A stretch of DNA of 64,000 bases from positions 22,442,879 to 22,506,878 of the forward strand of contig WARS01000029.1 in the NCBI GenBank assembly GCA_008933995.1, given 5' to 3'. The position numbers were made by a program, and so were the translations under genes. This document shows positions 37,300-49,152 of this stretch, piece by piece. Below the pieces are notes generated by a model. It was not told the origin of the DNA. It did not search any database and was given only the letters and a program-made list of their open reading frames with translations. Positions within the stretch are counted from its first letter, which is position 1, and the number at the start of each line of letters is the position of its first letter. The stretch is from Datnioides undecimradiatus. Its lineage: Eukaryota; Chordata; Actinopteri; Lobotiformes; Datnioididae.

Positions 37300-38155
37300 G
37301 TGTACTGTACATCTTTATTTAAGAGACGTGGCCAGGAAAATAAGCAATCCCGCGCTCTAATGAAGTCAGTAACGCTGACAGAAATCAAACCTGAGTTTAA
37401 ACAAGAACTTGTATGTCCTCTCTTCCCTTCTGCGGAAAAAGCTGTCAAACGCGTGGAGTCGTGACAGCTGCTCAGGCATTCATCCAGTACCCTGAAGCCC
37501 TGTCACCACTCTAACTGACTTTTGTGCCCAGGCCAGTAACATTCACCAGCCGAGAGACAAGCAGCCCACCAGTGCTCATTATGTGGAGATACTGTGTGCT
37601 TGGGTGGCCATGACAGCCCCAGCACCCCAGCTCCCGCCCCGCGGTCTGTGTGCGCTCAGGTCATGACTGTGAATTAGGCGGCAGTGCTGTCCTGCGAGCT
37701 ATGACTCCACCGCAGTCATCAGTGTCAACATACTGTCCGCGCAGATCTGTCAGACCCTTATTGACCAGCCGGGGTCGGCCTGCGACAGGTATTTCTCCAC
37801 TTAATTGCTCCATCAAGCAAAGCATGTAAAGGCAAACTGACAGAGACAGTGTCACTTCTCGGGGATTGTGAGACTGTAATAATGAAAGGCTTGAGAACGA
37901 GGTCTGAAAGGTTGGGAGAGTTGTAGAGGGCTGAATTATAGTTTCACTAAGTTTTATTTCTGCGCTGACATCCTAGGATGAAATCCAGCTTTTAGCAAAT
38001 GATATAATATAGCAATAGCACCCGAGAGGCAGTCCGCTACAAGATGATGGGCATGCCGGCGATGCAGTAGGTATGAGGTACAGCTGAGCAGTGTCAGCAG
38101 CACTGAAGTGCCCATAATCACAGCAAAGAACATCCTCAAGTGTATTGCCGGCTTT
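37300..38155. other. Unannotated sequence
   Basis: No gene or clear repeat. Mildly GC-rich in the 37440-37800 part. Confidence 0.45.
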
Positions 38156-38560
38156 CATGTAAGAGCTATAAATAAATGTGAGCTGACTCAAAAGTCTTAG
38201 CATACAGACATAAGAATGAGTGCCTAATGAGAAAATGATACAGATTACTACCGAGCAGCCCAGTTAGCATTACGGCTAATGAAAAATAACCGGTTATTCT
38301 TAAATTGAGTGCGACTTCTGCTGCAGCCAGAGCCAGATTTACCAGCAGGTCAGTATCGTCGGGCATTAATAGAGCCACATTTATGCACGATTAGTATTTA
38401 TCATGTAAATACCTTTAGGCAGACTAAATGCCACACGCATTAACAAACAGTTCGCTGTCAGAATTGTGTTTTCTCTCTAGATTAGTTTCTTCATTGCAGC
38501 TGCAGCATGATTAACGTATTCATGGTTATGTTTTCGGCAAACGAAGAAAAAAAAAAATTA
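38156..38560. promoter_or_regulatory. Candidate conserved non-coding block
   Basis: Repeat-free sequence rich in TAAT and CATTAA cores (gttagcattacggctaatg near 38265; gggcattaatagagcc near 38360; gcatgattaacg near 38505). No coding signal. Confidence 0.3.
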
Positions 38561-38688
38561 CATATTTATTTTGGGGGTTCGTTAAATATTGAAAGCAGGG
38601 TGGGAACCACAGGGCGGCCAGGGAGAGCTTGGCTTCACTTAATAAAGCATGAGCTTCCCTGAAAACATGATTTGCAAGTTGTTATTTT

Positions 38689-38703
38689 GGGGGGGGGGGG
38701 GGG
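38689..38703. repeat. G15 homopolymer
   Basis: Fifteen consecutive G residues. Its length is uncertain in any assembly because such runs sequence poorly. Confidence 0.85.
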
Positions 38704-38739
38704 CGCTCTAAAATACTGACAATATGTTATTGTTGCATT

Positions 38740-39120
38740 TCTATTATTCTGTATCTTCATCATCGTGGATCATGCGCTAAATCGGGCCGTTATTGATGTA
38801 TGATTCATGCATGAGGGTGATTTATCACTAATTCATTTTAATAAATATACCAGCATGCGTGCTATTCATGCTATCACCATCGCAGCGTGGCGGTCAGATC
38901 AGAATTAAACCAAAGTCATTTGCGCCTGCGATTAACGAAACGCTCGCCACTCTGCAGAGGACACAGCGCTCTGCTTTAGCCGGCTGCGTTGTGTCGCCCT
39001 GTGACGTTTGATTCTGGTACCCGCGCGGACGTTGGATGTGTTCTTTAATGTGCTGAATGCAAATTAGTTGCGAGATGCATATGAATGTACTTCAGACAAG
39101 ACAGGGCTGATATATGTTAC
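38740..39120. promoter_or_regulatory. Candidate conserved non-coding block
   Basis: Mixed AT cores and CpG words (cgttattgatgtatgattc near 38790; ctaattcattttaataaata near 38828; gcgattaacgaaacgctcgc near 38930). No reading frame. Enhancer-like composition. Confidence 0.3.
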
Positions 39121-39293
39121 ATGTACGGAAACTAAAGCAGACACACTTGCATCAGTGATGTGGACATATATGACAAACCGCGCCTTAACTTTAGCGAGTG
39201 TTAGATCTTAGTTTAATGAACAAGTGGCGACAGTTGCCAGGTCATAAACAGCCGAGCTGTAAACCTGCACGAGCACGACTGGGTGCTGCTTGT

Positions 39294-39339
39294 CAGCTGG
39301 CAGCCAAACAGCTGATGATGAGCAAGCGATCGGCAGCTG
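39294..39339. promoter_or_regulatory. Cluster of three CAGCTG E-boxes
   Basis: CAGCTG occurs at 39294-39299, 39309-39314 and 39334-39339. A tcagctaattc word follows immediately. CAGCTG is the core bound by bHLH factors such as E-proteins, myogenic factors and Ascl-type proneural factors. Three copies in 46 bases is well above the chance rate. Function is inferred. Confidence 0.35.
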
Positions 39340-39359
39340 ATGCCAATCAGCTAATTCAA

Positions 39360-41070
39360 GCGTAGCTTCACGCCCTGCCTGAACTAACGTGATTCTTCCG
39401 TTTTAGGCCTTGTTTTTCTTTTTTTTTCAGGTTTTATGTTTTTATATTTGTCTTTTTGTTCATAGTTATGATTCAGAATAGCTACTGTTTAATTAATGAA
39501 ATCCCATTCTGGTTTGTCTTTATTTAGATCATGTCTTTTTCACTTACATACCTGCTTTGCTGACATTACCCTCACCTTGATGATTAGGTTATCAGGAAGT
39601 CGGTCGATCGCTGCTGATCTTTGTCGCCAGGTGATGCTGCGACATTGTCTCTTGTCATTGACAGATGTTCCAGATCAGCCTTATCAGCTAAATATGTCAT
39701 ACTGTATGGAAAAGCTCTAATCTCCCCAGATCTTAATCCAATTTACCTGTGCTCAAAACACGGCTCAAGGGAAGTTAAACATACATCGATGAAGATGACA
39801 GATGGCTTGATCGGCAGAGCATCTTTCTGCTGTATCTGTTTCGATGCGATGCTGAAGGATAAATAAATAAAAACTGCAACTCGATGTCGTCAGTGTTTGA
39901 CTGTAAATGACGCCATCTCAGCATTTTAAACGCAGCCTTCCCTGTCGTGCTTTAGGGGGAAGTCAGGAGCGAATTCGGGAGTCATTTGTTCGTGATTTAC
40001 CCGACGAATACGTAACGTTTTGTTCTGCGACGTTTCAAGATGTCATGCATGCTGTGTATCTCCGATAGTTATAGCTGTTTATAGGACAGGCGCAAGTGCT
40101 CCAGTGAACTACAGCGCCTGTCAAGACTCATTAATATCAATACGGCCACGGACCGAGCGCCACTCCCCGACCGCAACCCCTCCTTACAGTACTCTCCCAT
40201 CAAATATTAAGTTTAACCTACAGCTGTGTGTTAGCATGCATATTTATTCATTTGAGAACCCGCAGCCGTCCTTCCAAAGAAAGGCCAGACCTCCACCCCT
40301 GCAGGTCGGGAAAGCAGGAGAGTATCTCCGCATCTTCCCGAGGCCTTGCTTAAAGCCGCAGAGAGCTCCTTTTCTCGTCCGGCGTTTGTGCCCTCTGCAT
40401 CTCCCTCCCTTTTATGTGCTCATTTGTTGATTCCTATCAAGGACAAGATGAAGAGATAGAAGCGTTTTTTCTTCCCTTCACTGATAACGTTCTTTCTGCA
40501 GAGCTTGTCTCACCCAGTTTATTCTATGTTGCGAGTCTGCGGTCTGATACAAAGAAACGCGGTGCTTCTTTACCAGGCAGTAATGGGAAACATGTTTAGA
40601 GAAAACGACAGAGCCATTGTGGTTTGACGTCCCAATACCATTTTTTTTTTTTTGGTTAGGTATAAATAGATCCGTATGCATCCTTTTAGATACATCTGCG
40701 ATGCATAAGGTGTGATTGCAGAAGAGAACTGATATGTACTGTGTCTTCATGGAACCCACTGCTTCTTGCTTGTAAAAGAGGAGCGGGGGAAGCAATTACT
40801 CACAATGCCCTTGCCCACAGTTGTCTTCAAATACTTGGGAGTCATTTTTATAGTCAATGGCAGGAAATAGTCTTATTAGCATCCCATGTGGGAATGGCAA
40901 TTCTGCGTGTGATGTTGGGGCTGTGATGATGTGCATCAATTGCCGGCTCTCGCTCCATTTTAAAACTAGGAACCAGAGAGTTGGATTTTGCATAATTGCT
41001 TGAAAGTAGAGTTACTAGACTGTTATTTTCAACTAGACACTGACTATATTGCTTTGCCCTCTGTCTGTTT
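39360..41070. other. Unannotated sequence
   Basis: No gene or mobile element recognised. A T12 run near 40640. Open frames at 39496-39866 and 40020-40430 match no family. Confidence 0.45.
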
Positions 41071-41074
41071 TCAG

Positions 41075-41275
41075 GTCAGCGCAGTAGCACGGGAGGCGGG
41101 CGGCAAAGCCAAGAAGCGACAGAAGACTTTGGAGACCCAGACGGTGCTCGAGCGACTCCACGGAGAGATGCGTCCAGAGGCACCGGGTTGATTGGCGTTG
41201 TTTGTTTAGCGCTGGCTTTGACTGAGACCCTGGTGTGCTGTGCCAGCCAGCTGTGCAGCCACAACCTCCGCCTCG
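41075..41275 (+). other. Candidate exon, 201 bases
   Basis: A good acceptor (tgccctctgtctgttttcag) ends at 41074. A plausible donor (cctcg|gtaaaa) follows at 41276. Two frames are of interest. One is open across the whole segment and contains a hydrophobic run (LIGVVCLALALTETLVCC). The other starts VSAVAREAGGKAKKRQK and reaches a stop at 41189-41191, as a terminal coding exon would. The segment is more GC-rich and codon-like than its flanks. I do not recognise either peptide. It could also be a non-coding exon or chance. Confidence 0.2.
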
Positions 41276-41313
41276 GTAAAATATGCAATCATCAGCCACA
41301 TCCCTGCCCCCTC

Positions 41314-41336
41314 CCCCCACCACCACCACCACCCCG
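41314..41336. repeat. (CCA)n / C-rich simple repeat
   Basis: Five CCA units within a C-rich tract. Confidence 0.85.
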
Positions 41337-41939
41337 CCCCGAGCCCTCATTTGATGGTCGGCTTTTTAATGAGGAACAAGCCAAACGACTTACACCCGTT
41401 GCGTCCTTGCCGCTAACCTTTATGCAGAATAGATGCACTTATGACATGACTGAAGGGGGGGGCAAAAGACACAAGGCAATGTGGGAGGTGTACTCCCTCG
41501 TGGGGAGTGCGAAAAACAGCAAAGGGGTTTGTTCTCACATGGACAGAAGGCATAGCAGGTGGAGGAAGCAAACCTTTTGACCAGTCAGCACCCCTGTCGT
41601 CCTCCCTTCATCCCTCTCAACCTTTGTCTCCCTTTCAGAGCCTTTTTCTGTCGGTCTCCTCTGCATTTCTTCATCTCTCCTCCCTCACACGTCGCTGCAA
41701 AAGTCTCATTTGGCATACACCGAAGCTCTGCAGATAGGCTTGAACACATTGAGTGACAAGGACAGATTGCCACCTATTGGTAACAAGTGGTCATTGGTGG
41801 CACAACGGTAAATATTAAAAAAAGAAAAAAAGGTGACACAGTACCCAACAAACATGATGTGACTTGCATCTGCAGAGGTGTGCGTGCGTCTGTGCACAGA
41901 GTTTAGTAAAAGCAGATTTGTTTTAGGCCACTTGCTGTC

Positions 41940-42370
41940 TCACTTTCTAATTTAGCAAACCTATCTCAGCTGAGACCACACGAAACCCAAATTAGCATAA
42001 CAAATCATTTCTCTCCAAATTGATCTTTTTGTTTGCGCGAAAAAGGCAGACGGTCGTCATCGCTCACAACTCGCCGAAATGTCATTAAATTTCTATATTA
42101 GGATTCTCCCCCTACTGCAGCAGCTCTCCCTTCTCATCTTACACTTTCAGAAAGTATAGAAATTAAAAACTTAACGGCTCTCCATTTAGCCGCGCTATTC
42201 CTCATGGGGCCCTTGAACTAATCTGAAGCCTGGGTGGATTTTTCTACCCTGAAGGAGTGTGTCATTGGACTCTCATTTGAATAATATTACAGTGGATAAA
42301 GAAGTGCCATTATGAGCAAAGAGAGACTTAATAGCACACCACAATCAAATCACAACATTGCAGGAGGCCA
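41940..42370. promoter_or_regulatory. Candidate conserved non-coding block
   Basis: Repeat-free sequence with many AT-rich cores (cccaaattagcataacaaat near 41990; gtcattaaatttctatatta near 42080; tttgaataatattacag near 42275). No sustained frame. Composition resembles a vertebrate enhancer. Confidence 0.3.
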
Positions 42371-45109
42371 CAGTTGGCACCGCGGTGCCTGGACTCATTT
42401 AGCGGGCCTTTTAACTTGGCTCCTCTCCAACGGGCCCGATGTAACCTGCTAAGCCGGTCCATCCCGAAAATCCTCACTTCCACGCGTACTTGTGTTTCGC
42501 TGTATTACCATTTCAGTCGGCGTACTCTAAACACGTTGTCATCTAGTCCCGCCCCGGTTCCATTTTGACTTTTAATCCGGTCTCACCAAACCGTCCAGTA
42601 CAAACCGCTGAAGAGCACCATCTCCTGCTGTACGTGTGACTAAGTTGGCTGTGAACTGCCAAAACCTTCCTTGTGTTACAGACAGTGGTGAAAAGCACAA
42701 ATTCACAGCACTGAAGCACAGGTGACAACGATCGTGAAGTTCATGTAATAGGCTTAAAAGCTCCAGAACAGTGCCTAAAGGGACTTTGTTGCCTCCGTCG
42801 CCGGCTCCGAGCTCAAGATTCGCCTTCGAACCACAGCTTTTATGTCGACATGGAAGAAAAAGTGAAAGTTAAAACGTTCGGGATCAATCCAAATGTTCTT
42901 TATTCTTGCTTCAAAGGTCAAGAATGAACTTTAACATTGCTGTTTTTGTGTTGTTTGAATTCCCAGTTAGTCTCTTGAGCAGTGTGCTAAACCTTAAGTT
43001 GCTCCAGATGTGCGTCAGGAGCAACTGTAAGTCGCGCAATTCGACGTTATGTAAAGGAAACTGAGTATTTTTCCATCATCACAAGATAGCTAATACAGGA
43101 AATGTGCATCAGCCGCCCTCTTCTAAATATCCTCACATCTGACATGATGTTAAATTGCTGGAAAATGATCCCCGGAGTGCTGTCACACTTTCAGAAATAT
43201 AGTCCGGACGAATGAAAGAGAGACAGACGGAGAGAGAGTGAAAATGTCAAGGATACGTGCAGCACACCGTCCAAACAATCAAGTCGCGGGAGGCGAGTGT
43301 GCAGGGCAGAGAGAGGGGCGCCGGCATTAACGGCTCGAGCCTCTCGTGTTCCCCACCTTCACATCAGACCCCGGCAGATTTACAGTGCCAGAGATATGAA
43401 GTTAGAAAACGAAAGAACAGAGGAGGAGGCTCTCCGTTGACGCTCTGGCGACAGTATCGGAGGACCTTTCACTTGTAGCACCAAACTTGAAATGTTGAAC
43501 GCTGAAACTTTATTCTGTGTTGTGATTTAAGTGGCATTACGTTATCGCATAGACGCAAAGCTACAGAGGTATTGATTGAGCCATGCCTCCTGAAATGTCA
43601 GACTGTTCCTTTAAGAATTGATTATAAATTGATCACAGCCTTCACTTTAGCTGAACTTTAGCTTATTATAAGAAACAAGGAGTACAATAATGCGTCACTG
43701 TGGATGGTCATTGGCCTCTGCCTGATCCCATAACCTCCAACGACAGGTATGTGCACCTGTAACATTCATATAGAGCCGAATATACCGGCAGACTGCGCGC
43801 TTGTTATGCTGACTGTCTTACTCCTGTCTCATTTTGAGCCATGCTAGCAGCATCGCTGGTGGCGAGCTGGGCCGCTCACTACTTCAGCGCAGACTCGAGG
43901 ATCCCAAACTACTGCACGGGGTGTCGTGACACTCTGTGCAGACGTTAATGGATCCCAGAGGACGGATTCCACTGACCCTGGGGTTCCCCTGAGTTTTCCA
44001 CATGTCCACGTTGACAGTATTTAGTGGCATGTCTTGACAGCAGTATTTGATGGGTGCTCTAATGCTATCACACCTTATGTTAGGTGCTAGCTGTCGAATT
44101 TTACCATGCTAACTCCATAGACTAAGATGCATGTGGCTATGTGACCCTGTTAGCATTTCCGCTGTGTGCACGTTTTGTTTGCAAACCCTACGGCCCCGTC
44201 ACAGACCTGTTGCAAAGTGCATCCATTGTCATTGCCAGCATCCAACAGAGGTAGCTGGCATTTTCAGCCCCAGCGCTTATGTATGCGCAAGTGGCAAATG
44301 TACTTGCATCGATTCGTACACCCGTGGTCTTAAAATAAGCTGTGGTCAGGTGCGTTGTCGGTGCATTGCTATCTTGAGGCTAAGGAGTCGCACGTGCCCT
44401 ACATGCACTTAAACCGGGCCCTTCAGAACATTTGCTATGGATCTTTTAAATAGGGGCCTTCAGTCTTGTTATATCTTTGCCGTTATTCTACAGAGCTCCT
44501 ATATGGTTGATGGCACAAGCTGTGGTTGCTAGGAGATGTGTGCTAAAACTGTGGAGCCTCTATAACTATTACAAGTGGGGGGAGGGTGTGAGAGGTTGGG
44601 GGCGGCAGGGGCTGAAAGGAATCCATCCTTCATTAACGTCTCTCGCATGCTCGCTCGCCAGACGCACGTCTCTTTGGTATTTAAAAGTAAATAGAGGGGG
44701 AAAAAAAAGAAAAGACGTGCGGGTTGGCCTGTGGGAAATTGGTGTCACTCCCTCAAATTAGCCGGTGCTTTGTGAATATGAATAGAATAATTTGTGGTTG
44801 ATCACTTCTGCCAGCAGGTTTGTTCCTTGCATAATTTCCTCCCATCTTAGGACACCACGCCGGAGTCGTTTGACATTTCTGGGTCACGTCGTGCTGCCGA
44901 GGCATTTTTTTTTTTTTAGGGTTCAGCGGTAAATTGATACATGAAGACGGCATGTTTCTATTTGCTCCGTAATAGGTCCGCGGTTCCCCGGCTGGAATGA
45001 AGGAGCAGTGTTTTGAATTCAGCATCACATCGCGGAGGTAATACGAAGACTGCCCCGGGGCAGTGTCACCTCTCTCCTGCTCTTTCTTCGTCTCTTTGTC
45101 TTTGTCTAA
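42371..45109. other. Unannotated sequence with one repeat fragment
   Basis: No gene recognised. Near 43590-43613 the words gaaatgtcagactgttcc and tcctttaag look like one end of the percomorph repeat seen at 25059-25290, in opposite orientation and truncated; this is weak. An agagaga-rich patch lies near 43220. A T11 run lies near 44907. Confidence 0.35.
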
Positions 45110-45123
45110 TTTTTTTTTTTTTT
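45110..45123. repeat. T14 homopolymer
   Basis: Run of T followed by a CT-rich patch. Confidence 0.9.
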
Positions 45124-45333
45124 CTCTCCTCCTCCTCTAAAACACACACCACGCGCACCAAACGCCGCCGTCCAGCCTGCATCGCCTTTGCTTTATTAAA
45201 AATGCAGACAGGACTTTGTCTCCAAGCCTTCCTACCAGTCAAGGGTATCCACTGTAAATCCCATTCAGGGACACCGAGGCATCCACGCAGATACACAAAC
45301 CTACACGGCGCTTTTCCTTTCTGTTATGTGCAG

Positions 45334-45418
45334 GCTGCGAGGGGTTTATGGTCAAATTCTCTCAGTGTTTGCAAGGAACTTGGGGTGCAGAGCGAAATGG
45401 TTGAGATGCAGCAGCCGG
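45334..45418 (+). other. Candidate 85-base exon
   Basis: It is bounded by a strong acceptor (gcttttcctttctgttatgt then gcag) and a good donor (ccgg|gtaagg). Two of three frames are open; one reads AARGLWSNSLSVCKELG. The length is not a multiple of three. No protein is recognised, so a non-coding transcript exon or a chance pairing of splice signals is equally possible. Confidence 0.15.
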
Positions 45419-47569
45419 GTAAGGCAGAGCAAGTGGTTCTAGATAGAAGAGGAAAGGTCAACCTGTCTCCAAATTGCTCTTTTTTCCCACAGCGGCAGGT
45501 AATCAAACTGCCATTGAAATATTTCATCGGAAGGAAAGAAACAAGTACAGTAAAAGCCTTTTTTCTTCTGAGGGTTAGGAGCGATATAACGCCGAGACCT
45601 TTACTCAACAAGCTGCTGTGTATATAATATAAAACCAGAGTTGTGTGAGTTGGCCATGTGGTCTGGTAAAAGTGGACTTTCCCTTTTTCTTCAGTACAGA
45701 GCACTTCAAAGCAACACATTACCATTTCAGACAAACTGGGCCAGCAGTAGCCCAAAGGTTACACCAAGTGCGCTTGTGACCACGAGACTGTCATTTCAAT
45801 TCCCAAGATCGGCTGGTGAAAAGTCTGGGCTTTTCAGGAACCGCTGCCGTTTTATACCGGAGCTGTGAGCTGAGGAGAACGTGGAAAACATAATTCATCC
45901 AGCTTTTTATGTTTTAAATATGTTAGTCAAACGTCAGTGTGGACATATTTATCTGGTTCTATCTGGAGTCTTTTCAGTTTCAGTTCAATGCTCCGAATTG
46001 CAACGAAGGTTATCTCAGGGCGCTTCAGAGCAGGTCTGGACCAAACTCTTTATTTTATGTTATGTCAGTGAATAAAAATACCAATTTTAAGGTTATGATC
46101 TCACAGAAATTGTGTGAATATAATAGCAAAAACAATTTTTTTAAAGGAAATAATCTTATAATACTGCACCCCAAGCATGCAGGGACATGCACAGTCATTC
46201 GGACTACGTGGCTAGAAATGTTTGAGGCTGTCAGAAGAAGGCAGCTCACTTGAGACTATGGCTGCTGCACTAAACCAGGTATTAAAATATATAAGCCATT
46301 AATAAATATTATTAATAATTATGTTTTGATTGGCATTTAATCAACAGAAAATAAGAATCATTCTGCTGAGTTAAGTCACGATGAGTCCATTTATATTCAC
46401 ACAGAAGTGACCTGCTTGAAGCCCGACATCCTTCTACAGTAGCCCAGAATGGACAAACCAAATACTGGCACGAGAGAGAGGCTTTTACGTTTTCTTTGTG
46501 GTAAATCTGGTTTAAACTTGACCAACAGCCAATCCACAATAAAAAACAAGTATAAAAAAGTATAAAAGAGTAGTCAAACACAAACCGTCACGTCGCTAAT
46601 ATTCAAAATGAAACCACTGTAAACATACAGCTGATAAATATAGCGCCATCACAGTGCGACGACGGTTCATCAGGGATTCCTGGAGCTGTGCAGAGCCTGA
46701 ATAAATCAAATCAAATTAAAAAGCAGTGAGTAAACTGTGACGTTATGCCGCCGTGGTGCAGTGTTTTCATCTGTTTAACTGCTTGCAGAGGCACGTGCAC
46801 TGCACTGTTTAGGCCTGAAGCACATCCAGGTGAAGCTAAACAGTTCATTCCTCGCAGCTTCTATATGTTCTGTCAAAAGGCTGACCTGTCAACACGGATG
46901 ATGATGAGAGAAGCAAAACGAATAAACTCACAGATTGAGTTTTCCTCTGTGCGTGCGTGTTTGCAGGACGCTCGTGGGCGGAGTCTGGTCGTCGAGTCGA
47001 TTGTTGTCACCTGATTATCCGCTACGTGAGGCGGCGACAGGCCGTCAGTCTCCATTTGGCTGTTCCCTGTTTGTTTGATTATGTTTGTCTCTGTTCCCGC
47101 AGGAAGAAAAACACTGTTCAACCTCATCATAATTCATTTTCTGTTTATTTTATCGGAATTTATTCTGCGTTGAACTTTCTTTTCTGTCCTAGCTTGAGAA
47201 AGTTTTACGTACAACTTTTTACAGCACGCCCGATTTAAACTGCAGAGTTCTTCCAAATATCCCAAATCAGCTTGAATCCGGTTTCAAGCGCTGAACAACT
47301 TTTGCTTGCAAGGAAACTGTGTTAAGGAGGAGCCGTTTGTTCAATTGCATGAAAGAAAACAAAGAATTTCATCATCTTTGCTCCTAAATCTTCAAAATAA
47401 GTTTCAAAACAAATGTAAAACTTGCCGTACTTATCAGAATCCTTACCCCTGACCTGAGATCGCCGATATATATTTCACATTTCGAATAACGCTAACCATT
47501 TTCTTAGACAAACAGATTTAAATGCTCATCCAAATCGCGTCCGTCGCTTGATAATGACTTAATGGCTTA
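45419..47569. other. Unannotated sequence
   Basis: No gene or mobile element recognised. A possible tiny exon (46967-47025) with a 76-base intron ending in a strong acceptor (tctgttcccgcag) is noted as a pattern only. Confidence 0.4.
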
Positions 47570-47890
47570 ACGTTTCTGCCGCCGTCCGTCCATTTATTAT
47601 TATTTTATTCATTTATTTCACACCATCTGGCCACTGTTCATTTGGACAATGCGGGGCGGCCATCAACACAATTTTGTATTAAAACATTAATATGTGTAAA
47701 TTACTCTAATTTACATGAGCACATCTCACCCAAAGTGAAATTTAATGTCTGTGTTGGAGTGTGAATGATCAGCATTTTAATTTGATGGCTTTTGAAAGTC
47801 TGGAATTTTAAATCATCTGAATATTAACTTCATGAAAAGAACTCAATTTGGGCGATTATGACTCACCAAACTTGCTTATTCACATTCACA
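47570..47890. promoter_or_regulatory. Candidate conserved non-coding block
   Basis: AT-rich, repeat-free sequence with homeodomain-type words (aaaacattaatatgtgtaaa near 47685; ctctaatttacatgagc near 47704). No coding frame. Confidence 0.3.
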
Positions 47891-48184
47891 TCTGACTTCA
47901 GATTAGTGTCCATTATTGAACAGAAGTATTATTGTATTTTTCATCCCCCGCGTTTCCTCTCAAGAGCCCAGTTTTCTGTATTTCTACAAAATACTTTTTT
48001 TTAAAAGTTTAATTTATTTCCGCTCCCCTCTCACAACGCAAAGCCAAAATGAAATTACATTGCTTAAGTCCAAGGGAAGCATCTGTGGTACCCGTGCATC
48101 CGTCTGATGCAAGTCAAAGGAAACCATCTACAGTGCACTTTCTGAAAGTACTCTCGGCTCTCTCTCCGTGTGTGTTCTGCACAG

Positions 48185-48475
48185 AGCGGGTGGACAAAAA
48201 CAATGAGACTTGAGGTAGTTTCAGGAAGAATCCACTCCCTTTTATTACAGGGGTCTCCGCGGGGGTCTCCAGCAGCCAGGTGTACTTTAGAAAATGGTCA
48301 GCAGTGATGTGAGGATAAACAAGCTAAGTGAAAGTAGGAAGGCTGCTCTGCTCTCACATGCATTTACGAGCTCAGTGTCAGGGGTGCACATCAACACGGG
48401 TTCACAGCACGGTTCTGGTTTTTGTGTATATACCGCCAAACGCTTGCTCTGCTGAGGCTGAATAAAAGCTATGGA
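48185..48475 (-). mobile_element. Possible solo LTR, degenerate
   Basis: Read on the minus strand, a TATA-like tatatacac (around 48425-48435) is followed about 190 bases later by an AATAAA (plus-strand tttatt near 48240). A short terminal segment then follows. This spacing is the layout of a U3-R-U5 LTR. Ends with TG/CA and a target duplication were not found, and no family is recognised, so the call is tentative. Confidence 0.2.
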
Positions 48476-48985
48476 TTACTTTTGGTTTACGCTGCTATCT
48501 GAGGGGGAAATGCAGCCTATGTAAAAGCTACTGCATTATTTAGATCGACGACCCGTGACTCGAATTCAGTCAACAGGTAGAAGACATTTTCTGTGGCTCT
48601 GTCAAATTCACTTGATCGCTGTGAGACACTAATGCAAAGTTGTGACAAGAGCAGCAAAGAAGCTGCCACCAAGTTCACTTCGTTATGTTGTGCTCCTGGC
48701 TCGACTGAAATAAAATATTTATTTTTCATATTTGCCTCCATAAACGCTATGTTTTGTTTCATTTTAATGCAACATAAAAGAAAGAGGAAACCTAGTGATT
48801 CAAGCAGGCATCAACATCATTCAACATCAAGTCACTATTGTCTCAAAATGAGTTCATGTTATTTCATTCTTTGCCATTTCTTGCACGAAATTGATCAGAA
48901 TAGCTTTATTCAATAATTCCCAGGAAAAAAAACAACTGTACTGCTGTCTACATTTTAGGGGCAACAGTGAAATGGACGCTGACAC

Positions 48986-48998
48986 GATGCATAATCAA
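48986..48998. repeat. Target-site duplication, left copy
   Basis: gatgcataatcaa, identical to 49140-49152 on the far side of the Rex3-type insertion. Confidence 0.85.
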
Positions 48999-49139
48999 TC
49001 CATCCATCCTTTTTCTGCAACCGCTTTATCCCTTTTGGGGTCGTGGGTTGCTGGAGGCAATCACAGCAGTCACTGGGCGGAAGGCAGGGTACACCCAGGA
49101 CAGGTTGCCAAAGTGAGGCTGGGCTGCATAATCAATAAA
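48999..49139 (-). mobile_element. Rex3/RTE-type LINE 3' end, 5'-truncated
   Basis: The plus strand begins tccatccatccttt, the reverse complement of a GATG-repeat tail. It continues with caaccgctttatcccttttg, ggggtcgtgggttgctggag, gggcggaaggcagggtacac and ccaggacaggttgcc. This is the very common teleost Rex3-type 3' region. A 13-base target-site duplication (gatgcataatcaa) flanks it at 48986-48998 and 49140-49152. The copy is only about 140 bases, as expected for a heavily 5'-truncated insertion. The intact duplication suggests it is younger than most repeats here. Confidence 0.85.
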
Positions 49140-49152
49140 GATGCATAATCAA
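49140..49152. repeat. Target-site duplication, right copy
   Basis: Exact match to 48986-48998. Confidence 0.85.

Noticed and set aside
42605..42630. REST/NRSF-like half site (gagcaccatctcc)
   Set aside because: Only the left half roughly fits. The right half does not match.
45013..45627. Longest plus-strand open frame (204 codons)
   Set aside because: It passes through a T14 run and low-complexity CT sequence, has no domain resemblance, and includes a strong splice acceptor and donor inside it. Probably chance.
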